Source: WTGU01 sp022823305 (GTDB taxonomy: Bacteria; Pseudomonadota; Alphaproteobacteria; UBA828). From it: DNA of 64,000 nucleotides. The position numbers and the translations under genes are program-made. Position 1 is the first letter of the stretch, and the number at the start of each line of letters is the position of its first letter. The stretch lies in NCBI GenBank assembly GCA_963667705.1, contig OY763937.1:186001-250000 (forward strand), in the 5' to 3' direction. The notes beneath the pieces are model-generated. The model did no database searches, had not been told where the DNA came from, and saw nothing but the letters and a program-made list of their open reading frames with translations. This document shows positions 25,646-33,919 of this stretch, one piece after another.

Positions 25646-26428
25646 ATGGTCGCCGCCATGGCCTCCGCGCAGGCTGAGCACGACGCCGCGGGCGGCGCCG
25701 ATTTCGGCTTCCGCCGCGTGGGCGAGCACGAGAAACCGGGGCTCGTCCGCGATCTCTTCGACCGCGTCGCCGGCCGCTACGACCTCATGAACGACCTGAT
25801 GAGCGGCGGCGTCCATCGCCTGTGGAAGCGCGAGATGGTGGCATGGCTCGCGCCCCGCCCCGGCATGGCCGTGCTCGACGTGGCCGGCGGCACCGGCGAC
25901 ATCGCGCGCCGCGTGCTGAGCGCGATGGAGGGCGAGGGCCGGGTCATCGTCTGCGACGCCAGCGAGCGCATGGTGGACGCCGGCCGCGAGCGCACTTGGA
26001 ACGCAGGGCTTCTCGGCGGCATCGACTGGGTGGTGGGCGATGCCGAGGCGCTGCCGCTGCCGGCCCGCTCGGTCGACGCCTGCACGATCGGCTTCGGCAT
26101 CCGCAACCTGACCCGGATCGAGCGGGCGCTGGAGGAGGCCCGGCGGGTGCTGCGACCCGGCGGCCGCTTCCTCTGCCTCGAGTTCTCGTCCCGCCCGCCC
26201 GCCAGCGCGGAGCGGCTCTACGAAGCCTATTCCTTCAGCGTCATCCCCCGGCTCGGCGCGGCGGTGACGGGCCAGCGCGACGCCTACGCCTACCTGGTTG
26301 AGAGCATTCGGCGCTTCCCGCCGCCGGAGCGACTCGCGGCCATGATGGAGGACGCAGGCTTCGGCGGCGTCAGGCTGCGCCCGCTCTCGGCCGGCATCGC
26401 CACGCTCCATTCGGGCTGGCGCATCTAG
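25646..26428 (+). CDS. ubiE: Ubiquinone/menaquinone C-methyltransferase UbiE
   Basis: 260 residues. It begins with FGFRRVGEHEKPGLVRDLFD and NDLMSGGVHRLWK, conserved in UbiE, and has the SAM-binding VLDVAGGTGDIA and the IGFGIRNL and FLCLEFS segments. It methylates C2 of the quinone ring in ubiquinone synthesis. A second ATG four codons in (25658) is equally plausible as the start. It is followed after 10 bp by ubiB, a functional pair. Confidence 0.96.
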   Translation: MVAAMASAQAEHDAAGGADFGFRRVGEHEKPGLVRDLFDRVAGRYDLMNDLMSGGVHRLWKREMVAWLAPRPGMAVLDVAGGTGDIARRVLSAMEGEGRVIVCDASERMVDAGRERTWNAGLLGGIDWVVGDAEALPLPARSVDACTIGFGIRNLTRIERALEEARRVLRPGGRFLCLEFSSRPPASAERLYEAYSFSVIPRLGAAVTGQRDAYAYLVESIRRFPPPERLAAMMEDAGFGGVRLRPLSAGIATLHSGWRI

Positions 26429-26438
26429 CCTTCCCGCC

Positions 26439-27977
26439 GTGCGCCGGGCGCTCAGAAATATCGGGCGACTGCTGCGCATCGCCTGGACCCTGGGGCGGTG
26501 GGACGCGCTCTTCCTGCTGCGGGATTACGGCCTCGTGCCGCCCGTCACCTTCATCGCCGGCATGGCGCCGCGCAAGCGCGGGCTGGGCTCGCCGGGGCAA
26601 CGGCTCGCCGGTGCGCTGCAGATGCTGGGGCCGAGCTTCATCAAGTTCGGCCAGGCGCTCAGCACACGGCCCGACCTGGTGGGCGAGGGGATCGCGGCGG
26701 AGCTCTCCGCGCTCCAGGACCGCCTGCCGCCCTTCGAGGGGAAGGCGGCGCGGGCTATCGTCGAGGCCGAGTTCGGCGTGCCGCTGGAGAGCCTGTTCCA
26801 GGACTTCACCGACGAGCCCGTCGCTGCCGCCTCCATCGCGCAGGTGCACTTCGCGGTGACCGCGGCCGGCGAGCCGGTCGCCGTCAAGATCCTGCGGCCC
26901 GGCGTCGAGCGCGCCCTCGAGCGCGACCTCGAGCTCTTCTACTGGTTGGCCGAGCTCGCCGAGCGCGCGGTGCCCTCCTGGCGCCGGCTGCGGCCGGTGG
27001 AGGTGATCCGCACCTTTGCCCAGAGCGTGACGGTCGAGATGGACCTCCGCTTCGAGGCGGCCGCGGCCTCGGAGCTGCGCCAGAACTTCGCCGAGGATGA
27101 CGGCTTCCTGGTGCCGGCGGTGGACTGGCAACGCACCAGCCGCCGCGTGCTCACGCTGGAGCGGGTCGAGGGCATCCCCATCGACGAGCGCGAGGCCCTG
27201 GTCGCCGCCGGCCACGACCCCCACGCGGTCCTCGGCAAGGCGGCCGGGGCCTTCTTCAACCAAGTCTTCCGCGACGGCTTCTTCCACGCCGACCTGCACC
27301 CCGGCAACCTGCTGGTGGATGCGGACGGCAACGTCGTCGCCGTCGACTTCGGGATCATGGGGCGGCTCGACACCCAGACCCGGCGCTATCTCGCCGAGAT
27401 GCTGCTGGGCTTCCTGATCGGCGACTACGAGCGCGTGGCCGAGGTGCATCTGGAGGCCGGCTACGTGCCGCGGCACACCTCCAGGGCGGCGTTCGTGCAG
27501 GCGCTGCGCTCCATCGGCGAGCCGATCCTGGGCCGGCCGCTCAACGAGATATCGATCGCCCAGCTGCTCGGCCAGCTCTTCCAGATCACCGAGGCCTTCG
27601 AGATGGAGACCCAGCCGCAGCTGCTGCTGCTGCAGAAGACGATGCTGATGGCCGAGGGCCTGACCCGCCGGCTCACCCCCGACCAGAACATGTGGGTCTT
27701 TACCCGGCCGCTGATCGAGCGCTGGGCGCGGGAGAACCTGGGCGTGCAGGCGCGGGTGCGCGATGCGGCGGCGGAGTTCCTGGAGACGGCCGGGCGCCTG
27801 CCGCGCTTGGCCCAGCGCGCCGAGCGGGTGCTGGACGGGCTCGAGGCCGGCGTGAGTCTCGCGCCGTCGACCCTGGAGGCGATGGGCGGGCGCAGGCGGG
27901 GCGGCAGCATGCTGCCCTTCCTCCTCGCCCTCGTCGCCGCCCTGCTCGCCGCGCTGCTGGCCGTACAGCTTCTCTAG
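26439..27977 (+). CDS. ubiB: Ubiquinone biosynthesis kinase-like protein UbiB
   Basis: A 512-residue atypical kinase (ADCK/ABC1 family) needed for coenzyme Q production. The family KxGQ signature is in SFIKFGQALSTRPD, the A-rich loop AAASIAQVH replaces the usual Gly loop, and the catalytic segments are FFHADLHPGNLL and VDFGIMG. Two hydrophobic helices close the C-terminus (from about residue 490), anchoring it in the membrane. GTG start 10 bp after ubiE. A hairpin follows the stop. Confidence 0.95.
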   Translation: MRRALRNIGRLLRIAWTLGRWDALFLLRDYGLVPPVTFIAGMAPRKRGLGSPGQRLAGALQMLGPSFIKFGQALSTRPDLVGEGIAAELSALQDRLPPFEGKAARAIVEAEFGVPLESLFQDFTDEPVAAASIAQVHFAVTAAGEPVAVKILRPGVERALERDLELFYWLAELAERAVPSWRRLRPVEVIRTFAQSVTVEMDLRFEAAAASELRQNFAEDDGFLVPAVDWQRTSRRVLTLERVEGIPIDEREALVAAGHDPHAVLGKAAGAFFNQVFRDGFFHADLHPGNLLVDADGNVVAVDFGIMGRLDTQTRRYLAEMLLGFLIGDYERVAEVHLEAGYVPRHTSRAAFVQALRSIGEPILGRPLNEISIAQLLGQLFQITEAFEMETQPQLLLLQKTMLMAEGLTRRLTPDQNMWVFTRPLIERWARENLGVQARVRDAAAEFLETAGRLPRLAQRAERVLDGLEAGVSLAPSTLEAMGGRRRGGSMLPFLLALVAALLAALLAVQLL

Positions 27978-27982
27978 GGCGC

Positions 27983-27999
27983 TTCCGTTTCAGACGGAA
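27983..27999 (+). terminator. Hairpin downstream of ubiB
   Basis: A 6-bp stem, ttccgt / acggaa, with a 5-nt loop just after the ubiB stop, followed by a T/C-rich run (tcgctctcgctctttg). Plausible weak intrinsic terminator or a small gene-end repeat. Confidence 0.45.
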
Positions 28000-28126
28000 T
28001 CGCTCTCGCTCTTTGTCGCTCGCGGCAGCCGGCCATCTTGCGATTCCGCGCGCCTGCCGGCGCGACCGGCCGGTGCCTGCCGCGACGGCCTTGACTCCGC
28101 CCCACGGGCGGAGAGAGTGCGCGGCC

Positions 28127-28990
28127 ATGGACGAGGACGCGATCAGGCGCGAGACCGAGCGCGTGCGGGCCGACTGGGCCGCGCGCGGCCGCCACTGGGA
28201 CCGCCGGGCGGACGAGATCGCCGAGCAGGCGTCCCGCATGAACGCGCCGCTGATCGAGGCGGCAGAGATCGCGCACGCCCAGCAGGTCTGCGACATCGCC
28301 ACCGGCGCCGGCGAGCCCGCGCTGAGCGTGGCCGCGCTGGTGGGCGCGGAGGGCCGCGTCTTCGCCACCGACCTCTGCCCCGAGATGATGCTGGGCGCGC
28401 GACGGCGCGCCGCCGTGCAGGGGCTTGCCAACATCACCTTCCGCACCGCCGACATGCTGGCGCTCCCCGATGCGGACGCCGTGTTCGACCGGGTGATCTG
28501 CCGCTTCGGGCTGATGTTCTGCCCCGAGCCCGCGCGTGCCGCCGCGGAGGCCGCGCGCGTTCTGAGGCCGGGCGGGCGGGTGGCCTATCTGGTCTGGGGG
28601 CCGCGCGCGGAGACCACCATGTTCACGGTCTTCACCGCCGCAGCCGAGGCCGTGCTGGGACCACTCAACACCCTCGATGCCATCGACTTCGAGAGGCCCT
28701 TCTCGCTCGGCGCACCGGGTGCGCTTGCCGCTGCGCTCACGGATGGCGGGCTTGCGCAGGTGGAGGAGCGGGAGGTCCGCTTCGCCCCCCGGGTGCCGGC
28801 CGAGGCACCCTTCTGGCAGGCCCAGTTCGACATGGCCTTCGGCCGCGCGTTCGATGGCATGACCGAGGCCGAGCGGCGCGCCCTGAAGGAGGCGGTGCAG
28901 GCGGGCTTCGAGCGCCTTCGCGAGGGCGACGAGGTGCCGCTCGCGGTCCACGTGCGGATCGGCACGGGGGTCAGGCCGGGGCCGGCGTGA
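28127..28990 (+). CDS. Class I SAM-dependent methyltransferase
   Basis: 287 residues from the ATG at 28127, which is preceded by a ggagagag ribosome-binding site. The Rossmann methyltransferase fold has motif I QVCDIATGAGEPAL, the acidic end of strand 2 in VFATDLCPEM and the post-I segment ARVLRPGGRVAYLVWGP. It resembles UbiE/COQ5-type methyltransferases, but the substrate cannot be told. It follows ubiE-ubiB on the same strand, so a role in quinone metabolism is possible but unproven. Confidence 0.82.
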   Translation: MDEDAIRRETERVRADWAARGRHWDRRADEIAEQASRMNAPLIEAAEIAHAQQVCDIATGAGEPALSVAALVGAEGRVFATDLCPEMMLGARRRAAVQGLANITFRTADMLALPDADAVFDRVICRFGLMFCPEPARAAAEAARVLRPGGRVAYLVWGPRAETTMFTVFTAAAEAVLGPLNTLDAIDFERPFSLGAPGALAAALTDGGLAQVEEREVRFAPRVPAEAPFWQAQFDMAFGRAFDGMTEAERRALKEAVQAGFERLREGDEVPLAVHVRIGTGVRPGPA

Positions 28991-28996
28991 CGCCCT

Positions 28997-29031
28997 AATT
29001 CACTATACAGACCAATCTGTTACGTGAAATT
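28997..29031. promoter_or_regulatory. Nested palindrome resembling a TetR-type operator
   Basis: In an AT-rich patch between two convergent gene ends lies ACAGA-ccaa-TCTGT (29007-29020), flanked by an outer imperfect repeat aattcac / gtgaaatt (28997-29003, 29024-29031). The form TATACAGACCAATCTG resembles operators of TetR-family repressors. No gene starts next to it on either strand, so it may be a leftover control region. Confidence 0.4.
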
Positions 29032-29120
29032 GGCTTCGTTTTTCAGTTCTTGTTCCGCGCGCGTGAGCGCCCGCCCCCTGGAGCAGGCAACCCGGCGCAA
29101 ACGATGGTGAGGTATCCGGC

Positions 29121-29309
29121 CTAGCCGGCGGTCGGGCTCTCGCTCTCCAGCCGCGCGATCTCGTCCTTGAGGCGCAGCTTCTGGCGCTTGAGCCCCTGAA
29201 TCTCGAGGTCGCTGCCGCGACCCGCAAGCGCGGCGATCTCCGCGTCCAGCGACTGGTGTTCGGCACGCAGCGCTTCCAGGCGCTGCTCGGTCGACTCATG
29301 ATCCGACAT
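29121..29309 (-). CDS. DUF465 (YdcH-like) small protein
   Basis: A 62-residue, highly charged helical protein. LKRQKLRLKDEIARLES near the C-terminus is the DUF465 signature, and heptad-like spacing of hydrophobic residues suggests an antiparallel coiled coil. A strong ribosome-binding site (aaggagg) precedes the ATG. Function of the family is not established. It lies just upstream of, and divergent from nothing but in tandem with, the metabolic genes of the minus strand. Confidence 0.9.
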   Translation of the reverse strand: MSDHESTEQRLEALRAEHQSLDAEIAALAGRGSDLEIQGLKRQKLRLKDEIARLESESPTAG

Positions 29310-29407
29310 TCATCCTCCTTCTCCTCTCCGGCCGCGGGCGCCGGCCCCGACCCCATCGATATAGGGATGGCGCGCACGGGCGCAATGGCCGCGATGCGCA
29401 GGCCGCC

Positions 29408-30766
29408 TCAGATGGTCTCGAAATAGCGCTCGAACTCCCAGGCGCTGACCTGGCTCTTCTGCCAGGTGCGCCAGAGGTCGAGCTCGGCCCGGCGCGAGAG
29501 CGCGTAGTGATCGACGAAGCGGTCCGTGAAGGCGCGGCGCAGGAAGTCCGAGCCCGCGAAGGCCTCGACCGCGTCCTCCAGCGTCGCGGGCAGCTTCGTG
29601 TAGCTCTCGTCGAGCGCCGCGTTGCCGGCGCAGAGCGGCGGCGGCTCGAGCCCGCGCTCGATGCCGTCGAGGCCGGCCGCCAGCATGCCGCCGATGGTGA
29701 GATAGGCGTTGGAATCGGCGCCGGGCAGGCGGTTCTCGAAGCGCGCGCCGCCCGGCGCCGGCCGGGTGATGAGCCGGAGCGCCGCGCTGCGGTTGTCGTC
29801 GCCCCAGGAGGCGTTCTCCGGCACCCAGTGCTGCCAGTCGCGGCGGCGGAAGGAGTTGACGTTGGGCATGCAGAGCGCGGTCAGCGCCGGCAGGTGGTCG
29901 AGCAGGCCGGCGGCGTAGTGCCGCGCGGTCTCGCTCGCGCCGGAACCGTCCCAGAAGGCGTTCTCGCCGCCCCGCCAGAGGCTCTGGTGGACGTGCCCGC
30001 CCGCGCCCGGCAGGTCGGCGTCGAGCTTGGCCATGAAGGTCGCCACCATGCCGCGCTCGGCGCAGAGCTCCTTGAGATAGGTCTTGGCGCGCATGGCGCC
30101 GTCGGCGGCCGCCAGCGCCGGCGCATGGGCGATGGCGAACTCGATGGCGCCGTGACCCAGCTCGGTGTGCATGGAGACCACCGGCGCCCCCGCCTCCTCC
30201 ATGCGCTGCATGAAGGTCTCGAAGAGGGCGCGGAGCGCCGGCAGGCGCACTAGGCTGTAGGCGTTGCGCCCGCGCGAGACCGGCGTGAGCGTCGCCGGCG
30301 AGGGCACGGCCGCGGCGTCGTCCAGGTAGTAGATGAAGACCTCGTACTCCACCGCGAAGCGCGGCTCGAAGCCCATCCCGGCGGCCTTGTCGGCGGCGCG
30401 GTGCAGCATCGTGCGCGGGCTCTCGGGCGTCATGGTGCCGTCGGCGTCGTGCAGGTCGAGAACCACCGCGACCGTCTCCGGCCGCCACGGCAGGCGGCGC
30501 ACCGTGGCCACGTCCGGCTGCCCGTAGATGTCGGCGAAGCCGTTCTCGTAGCTGGAGAAGGGCGAGAGGTAGACGTCGTCCGCCGTGGTCAGCCCGTAGA
30601 TGATGTTGGACCAGCCGATGTCGCCCGAGAGCCCCTTGTCGAGCGCGAGCAGCTTGCCGCGCAGGCCGCCGTCGAGCTCCGGCACCTCGACCTGAACCAG
30701 GCGCACGCCTTCGGCGCGGAAACGCTCGCGGGCCTCGGCCAGCCCCTCGCCCCCGGCCGCGCTCAT
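29408..30766 (-). CDS. Glutamine synthetase family protein (gamma-glutamyl ligase type)
   Basis: 452 residues from the ATG that overlaps the upstream gene's stop (ATGA). The C-terminal catalytic domain of the GS fold is clear: FAVEYEVFIYYL (metal-binding Glu), GHGAIEF, the GGHVHQSLW loop, FRRRDWQHWVPENASWG and RFENRLPGADSNAYL. The short N-terminal beta-grasp region and ENASWG/NPY-like variation point to the GlnA-like, gamma-glutamyl-amine ligase group (PuuA-like), not to housekeeping GlnA. The amine substrate is unknown; the unknown Cys-rich partner upstream may supply a hint. Confidence 0.88.
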   Translation of the reverse strand: MSAAGGEGLAEARERFRAEGVRLVQVEVPELDGGLRGKLLALDKGLSGDIGWSNIIYGLTTADDVYLSPFSSYENGFADIYGQPDVATVRRLPWRPETVAVVLDLHDADGTMTPESPRTMLHRAADKAAGMGFEPRFAVEYEVFIYYLDDAAAVPSPATLTPVSRGRNAYSLVRLPALRALFETFMQRMEEAGAPVVSMHTELGHGAIEFAIAHAPALAAADGAMRAKTYLKELCAERGMVATFMAKLDADLPGAGGHVHQSLWRGGENAFWDGSGASETARHYAAGLLDHLPALTALCMPNVNSFRRRDWQHWVPENASWGDDNRSAALRLITRPAPGGARFENRLPGADSNAYLTIGGMLAAGLDGIERGLEPPPLCAGNAALDESYTKLPATLEDAVEAFAGSDFLRRAFTDRFVDHYALSRRAELDLWRTWQKSQVSAWEFERYFETI

Positions 30767-31833
30767 GCCGGCGCGCCTTCGCCCACCGCCGCGGGCCTCT
30801 CGTAGCCGACGCTGGTGTAGGCCTCCGCCGGCACCAGCGCGGGGTCCTTGTAGACCGACCAGCGGCAGACCCCGCCTTCCCGCGCCGCGGGCCAGGTGGG
30901 CGGGTCGATCACCCGCGTGGGGTAGCCGAAGCGGCGGATCGGCATGCGCTGGTTGAGCTGGCAGCAGTGCACGCAGTAGACGCAGACGCCCCGCTTGCCC
31001 CAGGCCCAGTCGTGGGCTTCGGTGGTCACGGCGAAGTCGTGCGGCGGGAGCATGCGGGGGCCTCGCGCGTCGTCGTCGCGGTAGGTGCGCCCGCCGGAGC
31101 CGCAGGGATCGAAGCTCAGCACCCAGCGCTCGGGCTCCTCGGCGATCTCGACGCTGCCCATGCGCCCCGGCCCGCTCAGGTGGCCGCGCAGCGAGAGCGC
31201 GGCGATCAGGACCAGTCGGTGCACCGAGCGCGACCAAGGGTGGGTGGCGGTGTCGTAGACGTCGTAGGTCTCGTACATCGGTGCCATGAGTTCGTCCCAG
31301 AGCGGGCCGATGCGGCGCTCGCCCAGATGCCTGACCACGAGGTCGAGCATGCCGTAGACCAGGTCGCAGCCCCTGTCGTGGGTCTCCAGCCAGCACGCGC
31401 GGGCCTGCTCCAGCGCCGCGCGGGCGGCATCCGCATCGCCGGCTTCGCAAGCGGCCTCGACCGCGTCGATGGCGGCGGTATACGCGGCCCAGCCCGCGTG
31501 GATGTCGAAGGGCTCGCCCTCCTCGTCCGCGAGCAGTGCGTGGAGGCGCGCCTCGCCGGCCGCGATGTCGCTCTCCTCCACGCCTTCGGCGGCGAGCGTC
31601 TCCCTGATCCGGTCGGCCCAGAGGGCGTAGAGCTCGTAGCCCTCGCGGGCTTCGTCGACGGTGTGCCGCGCGAGCGCCGCGGCGTCGGCGAAACGGCCTG
31701 CGTCGAGGGCGTCGGCCGCCAGCGCGTAGGACGAGGCGGCGTGATCGGCGAAGCCGCCGGCGCGCACCGGATGGCCGACGACGGCATCGTCCACCAGCGG
31801 CCCGCTGCTGCCCTGGATCCTCTCCGCCGTCAC
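30763..31833 (-). CDS. Cys-rich protein of unknown function coupled to the GS-like ligase
   Basis: 356 residues with a GTG start. The N-terminal two thirds are Ala/Glu-rich helices; the C-terminal third has two cysteine motifs, FDPCGSGGRTYR (about residue 245) and CVYCVHCCQLNQR (about 290), plus a later lone Cys. The spacing suggests a metal or Fe-S site. I do not recognise the family with certainty. Its stop overlaps the start of the glutamine-synthetase-like gene by 4 bp, so the two very likely work together, for example in amine or N-compound breakdown. No signal peptide or membrane segment is seen. Confidence 0.75.
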   Translation of the reverse strand: MTAERIQGSSGPLVDDAVVGHPVRAGGFADHAASSYALAADALDAGRFADAAALARHTVDEAREGYELYALWADRIRETLAAEGVEESDIAAGEARLHALLADEEGEPFDIHAGWAAYTAAIDAVEAACEAGDADAARAALEQARACWLETHDRGCDLVYGMLDLVVRHLGERRIGPLWDELMAPMYETYDVYDTATHPWSRSVHRLVLIAALSLRGHLSGPGRMGSVEIAEEPERWVLSFDPCGSGGRTYRDDDARGPRMLPPHDFAVTTEAHDWAWGKRGVCVYCVHCCQLNQRMPIRRFGYPTRVIDPPTWPAAREGGVCRWSVYKDPALVPAEAYTSVGYERPAAVGEGAPA

Positions 31834-31915
31834 GTCTCGTCCCCGCTGCCCTGCGGCGCCCTGCCGCGTGCCCGCAAGGTAGGAAATCGCGCGGCGGGGG
31901 TAAAGTCAGCCCGCC

Positions 31916-32908
31916 TCAGCCGCCCGGCCGGTCCACCAGCAGCACCTGCTTGCCGACCACGCTGCGATCGCGGAAGCCCTCCAGCGCCACCGCCGCGTCG
32001 TCGAGCGGGAGGCGGCGGGAGATGCGGGGCCGCACGGCGCCCTCCTCGTACCAGCGCAGGAGGGTCGCGAAATAGGCCTGGTTGGCGGCGGGGTCGCGCT
32101 TGGCGAAGGCACCCCAGGCGACGCCGACGACGCTGATCTCCTTGAGCAGGACGATGTTGGTCTTCGCCTCCGCGATCCGGCCGGAGGCGAAGCCGATGAC
32201 CAGCAGGCGGCCGTTCCAGGCGATGCAGCGCATGGCCGTGTCGAAGACGTCGCCGCCCACCGGGTCGTAGATCACGTCGGCGCCGCGCCCGTCGGTCAGC
32301 GCCTTGACCCGCTCTCGCATGTCCTCGCTGCGGTAGTTGACGAGGTGGTCGGCGCCGTGCTCCCGCGCCAGCGCGAGCTTCTCGTCGCTGCCGGCCGCGG
32401 CGATCACGGTGGCGCCCAGGCGCTTGCCGATCTCCACCGCCGACAGCCCGACGCCGCCGGAGGCGCCGGTCACCAGCAGCACCTCGCCCGCGGCCAGCGC
32501 GGCGCGGCCCGCGAGCGCATGGTAGCTGGTGCCGTAGACCACGGGGAAGGCTGCGGCGGTATCGAAGGGCACCGCGTCGGGGATCGGCGTGACGCAGTCC
32601 GCCGGCGCCACCACCTCCTCGGCCATGCAGCCGTGGGAGAGGAAGGTCATGACGCGGGTGCCCGGCGCCGGCTCTTCCACCCCCGGCCCGAGCTCGGTGA
32701 CCGTGCCGGCGCATTCGAGGCCGGGGCTGAAGGGAAAGGGCGGCCTGACCTGATACTTGCCCTCGATCAGCAGCAGGTCGGGGAAGTTCACGCCGACCGC
32801 GGCCACCGCGATGCGCACCGTGCCGGGCGCGAGCGCGGGCGGATCGACACTTTCGACCGCAAGGGTCTCGGGCGGGCCGAAGGCCCTGCAGAGAACCGCC
32901 TTCATCAC
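31916..32908 (-). CDS. NADPH:quinone oxidoreductase, MDR family
   Basis: 330 residues of the zinc-free medium-chain dehydrogenase/reductase type. It shows VGVNFPDLLLIEGKYQ and PFSPGLECAGTV at the N-terminus, then the NADPH-binding LLVTGASGGVGLSAVEIGK, and DVIYDPVGGDVFD with GRLLVIGFASG. No catalytic zinc cysteines are present, as expected for QOR-like enzymes. Two adjacent ATGs (32908, 32905) could start it. A cytosolic reductase of quinones or enones; the substrate is unknown. Confidence 0.9.
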   Translation of the reverse strand: MMKAVLCRAFGPPETLAVESVDPPALAPGTVRIAVAAVGVNFPDLLLIEGKYQVRPPFPFSPGLECAGTVTELGPGVEEPAPGTRVMTFLSHGCMAEEVVAPADCVTPIPDAVPFDTAAAFPVVYGTSYHALAGRAALAAGEVLLVTGASGGVGLSAVEIGKRLGATVIAAAGSDEKLALAREHGADHLVNYRSEDMRERVKALTDGRGADVIYDPVGGDVFDTAMRCIAWNGRLLVIGFASGRIAEAKTNIVLLKEISVVGVAWGAFAKRDPAANQAYFATLLRWYEEGAVRPRISRRLPLDDAAVALEGFRDRSVVGKQVLLVDRPGG

Positions 32909-32935
32909 ACCGGGTCTCTTGCCTGGGCGGCGCCG

Positions 32936-33472
32936 TCAGTCCAGGACGGTCCCGTCGCGGGCAAGCGGGGGCGCCACGGCGCCGCCGTCGTATTCCACCG
33001 TGGCGATCAGCTCGACCGAGTGGTTGACCGCGAGCCCGCGACAGCCGATGGCCGCCCGCGTCGGCATCGCGCGCCGCCCGTAGAGCTCGACCAGCAGGTC
33101 GACGGCGCCGTTGATCACGCGCGGCTGGTCCGCGAATTCGGGGCCGGAGTTCACGTAGCCGGTGAGATGCAGCATACGGTGCAGGCGGTCGAGGTCGCCG
33201 AGCGCGTACTTGATCAGGCCGAGGTAGCAGAGCATGCAGTGGCGCGCCGCCTCGTAGCCCTCCTCGATGGTGCGGTCCTCGCCGAGCACGCCCGGGAGGT
33301 AGGGCTTGCCGTCCATCATGGGCGTACAGCCCGAGAGATAGAGCACGCGCCCGAGCGCATGGTGCGAGACGTACTTCGCGCCGGAGGGGTTGTTGCCGTA
33401 GCTTTCCTCGAGCCGGGGGAGCGTCAGACCCGCGGCTTCGATCTTCTGCTCGATTTTCACGCGCGGGAGCAT
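32936..33472 (-). CDS. RidA/YjgF-like protein
   Basis: 178 residues from the ATG at 33472, or 174 from a GTG at 33460 (VKIEQKIEAAGLTLP). It has the RidA-fold segments VLYLSGCTPM, a GYEAARHCMLCYLG helix and ELYGRRAMPTRAAIGC with the arginine typical of the family, and belongs to the longer RidA-like subgroup of about 150-180 residues. True RidA deaminates enamine/imine intermediates; this subgroup's activity is not settled. The open frame extends upstream to 33835 but runs into a divergent gene, so the longer form is not used. Next to the quinone oxidoreductase, 27 bp apart. Confidence 0.85.
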   Translation of the reverse strand: MLPRVKIEQKIEAAGLTLPRLEESYGNNPSGAKYVSHHALGRVLYLSGCTPMMDGKPYLPGVLGEDRTIEEGYEAARHCMLCYLGLIKYALGDLDRLHRMLHLTGYVNSGPEFADQPRVINGAVDLLVELYGRRAMPTRAAIGCRGLAVNHSVELIATVEYDGGAVAPPLARDGTVLD

Positions 33473-33550
33473 GGTGCGCGCGGCACGGGGAGTCAACGAC
33501 CGAAGGGTGCAGAGGGGACGAGGCTGCGCATCGGTTATACTGCTGTCACC

Positions 33551-33919
33551 ATGAAGGTCCGGGGCACGAGCGATGAGGACGATCCGGCCGCGCTCGCCCG
33601 CCGCTTCCTCGACCTCTGGCAGGAGGAGATTGCCGGCACCGGGCGGGACGAGGGCACAGGCGCGCTGGCGCTCCGGCTCGCCTCCCTTCACCTCGCGGCG
33701 CTGGCCGGCGGCGCCGGGAACGGCGGCCTGAATGGCCGAGCCGACGCCGCCGAGGCTCGGGCCGCGGCCGCTCGCGCTGCATCTGGGGATGGCGCTCGGC
33801 GGCTGGCTGAGCTCGCTCGCCGCCTTGAGGCTCACGAGGAGCGGCTCGCTCGACTGGCGGCACGCGCCCCCGACCCGGGCGAGGGCCCTGGAGGAGGCGC
33901 TCGCAGCCGCCGATCCTGA
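33551..33919 (+). CDS. Small coiled-coil-like protein overlapping the PHA-type hydrolase gene
   Basis: 122 residues. The N-terminal half (LARRFLDLWQEEIAG) and the C-terminal ARRLAELARRLEAHEERLARL look like amphipathic helices, the second with heptad spacing; the end is very basic. A TATACT box lies only 9 bp before the ATG, so the message may be nearly leaderless. The last 188 bp overlap, in another frame, the start of the hydrolase gene. Proteins of this look accompany PHA-type synthase genes in related bacteria and recall phasin or PhaE-like helpers, but I cannot assign a family. Confidence 0.55.
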   Translation: MKVRGTSDEDDPAALARRFLDLWQEEIAGTGRDEGTGALALRLASLHLAALAGGAGNGGLNGRADAAEARAAAARAASGDGARRLAELARRLEAHEERLARLAARAPDPGEGPGGGARSRRS

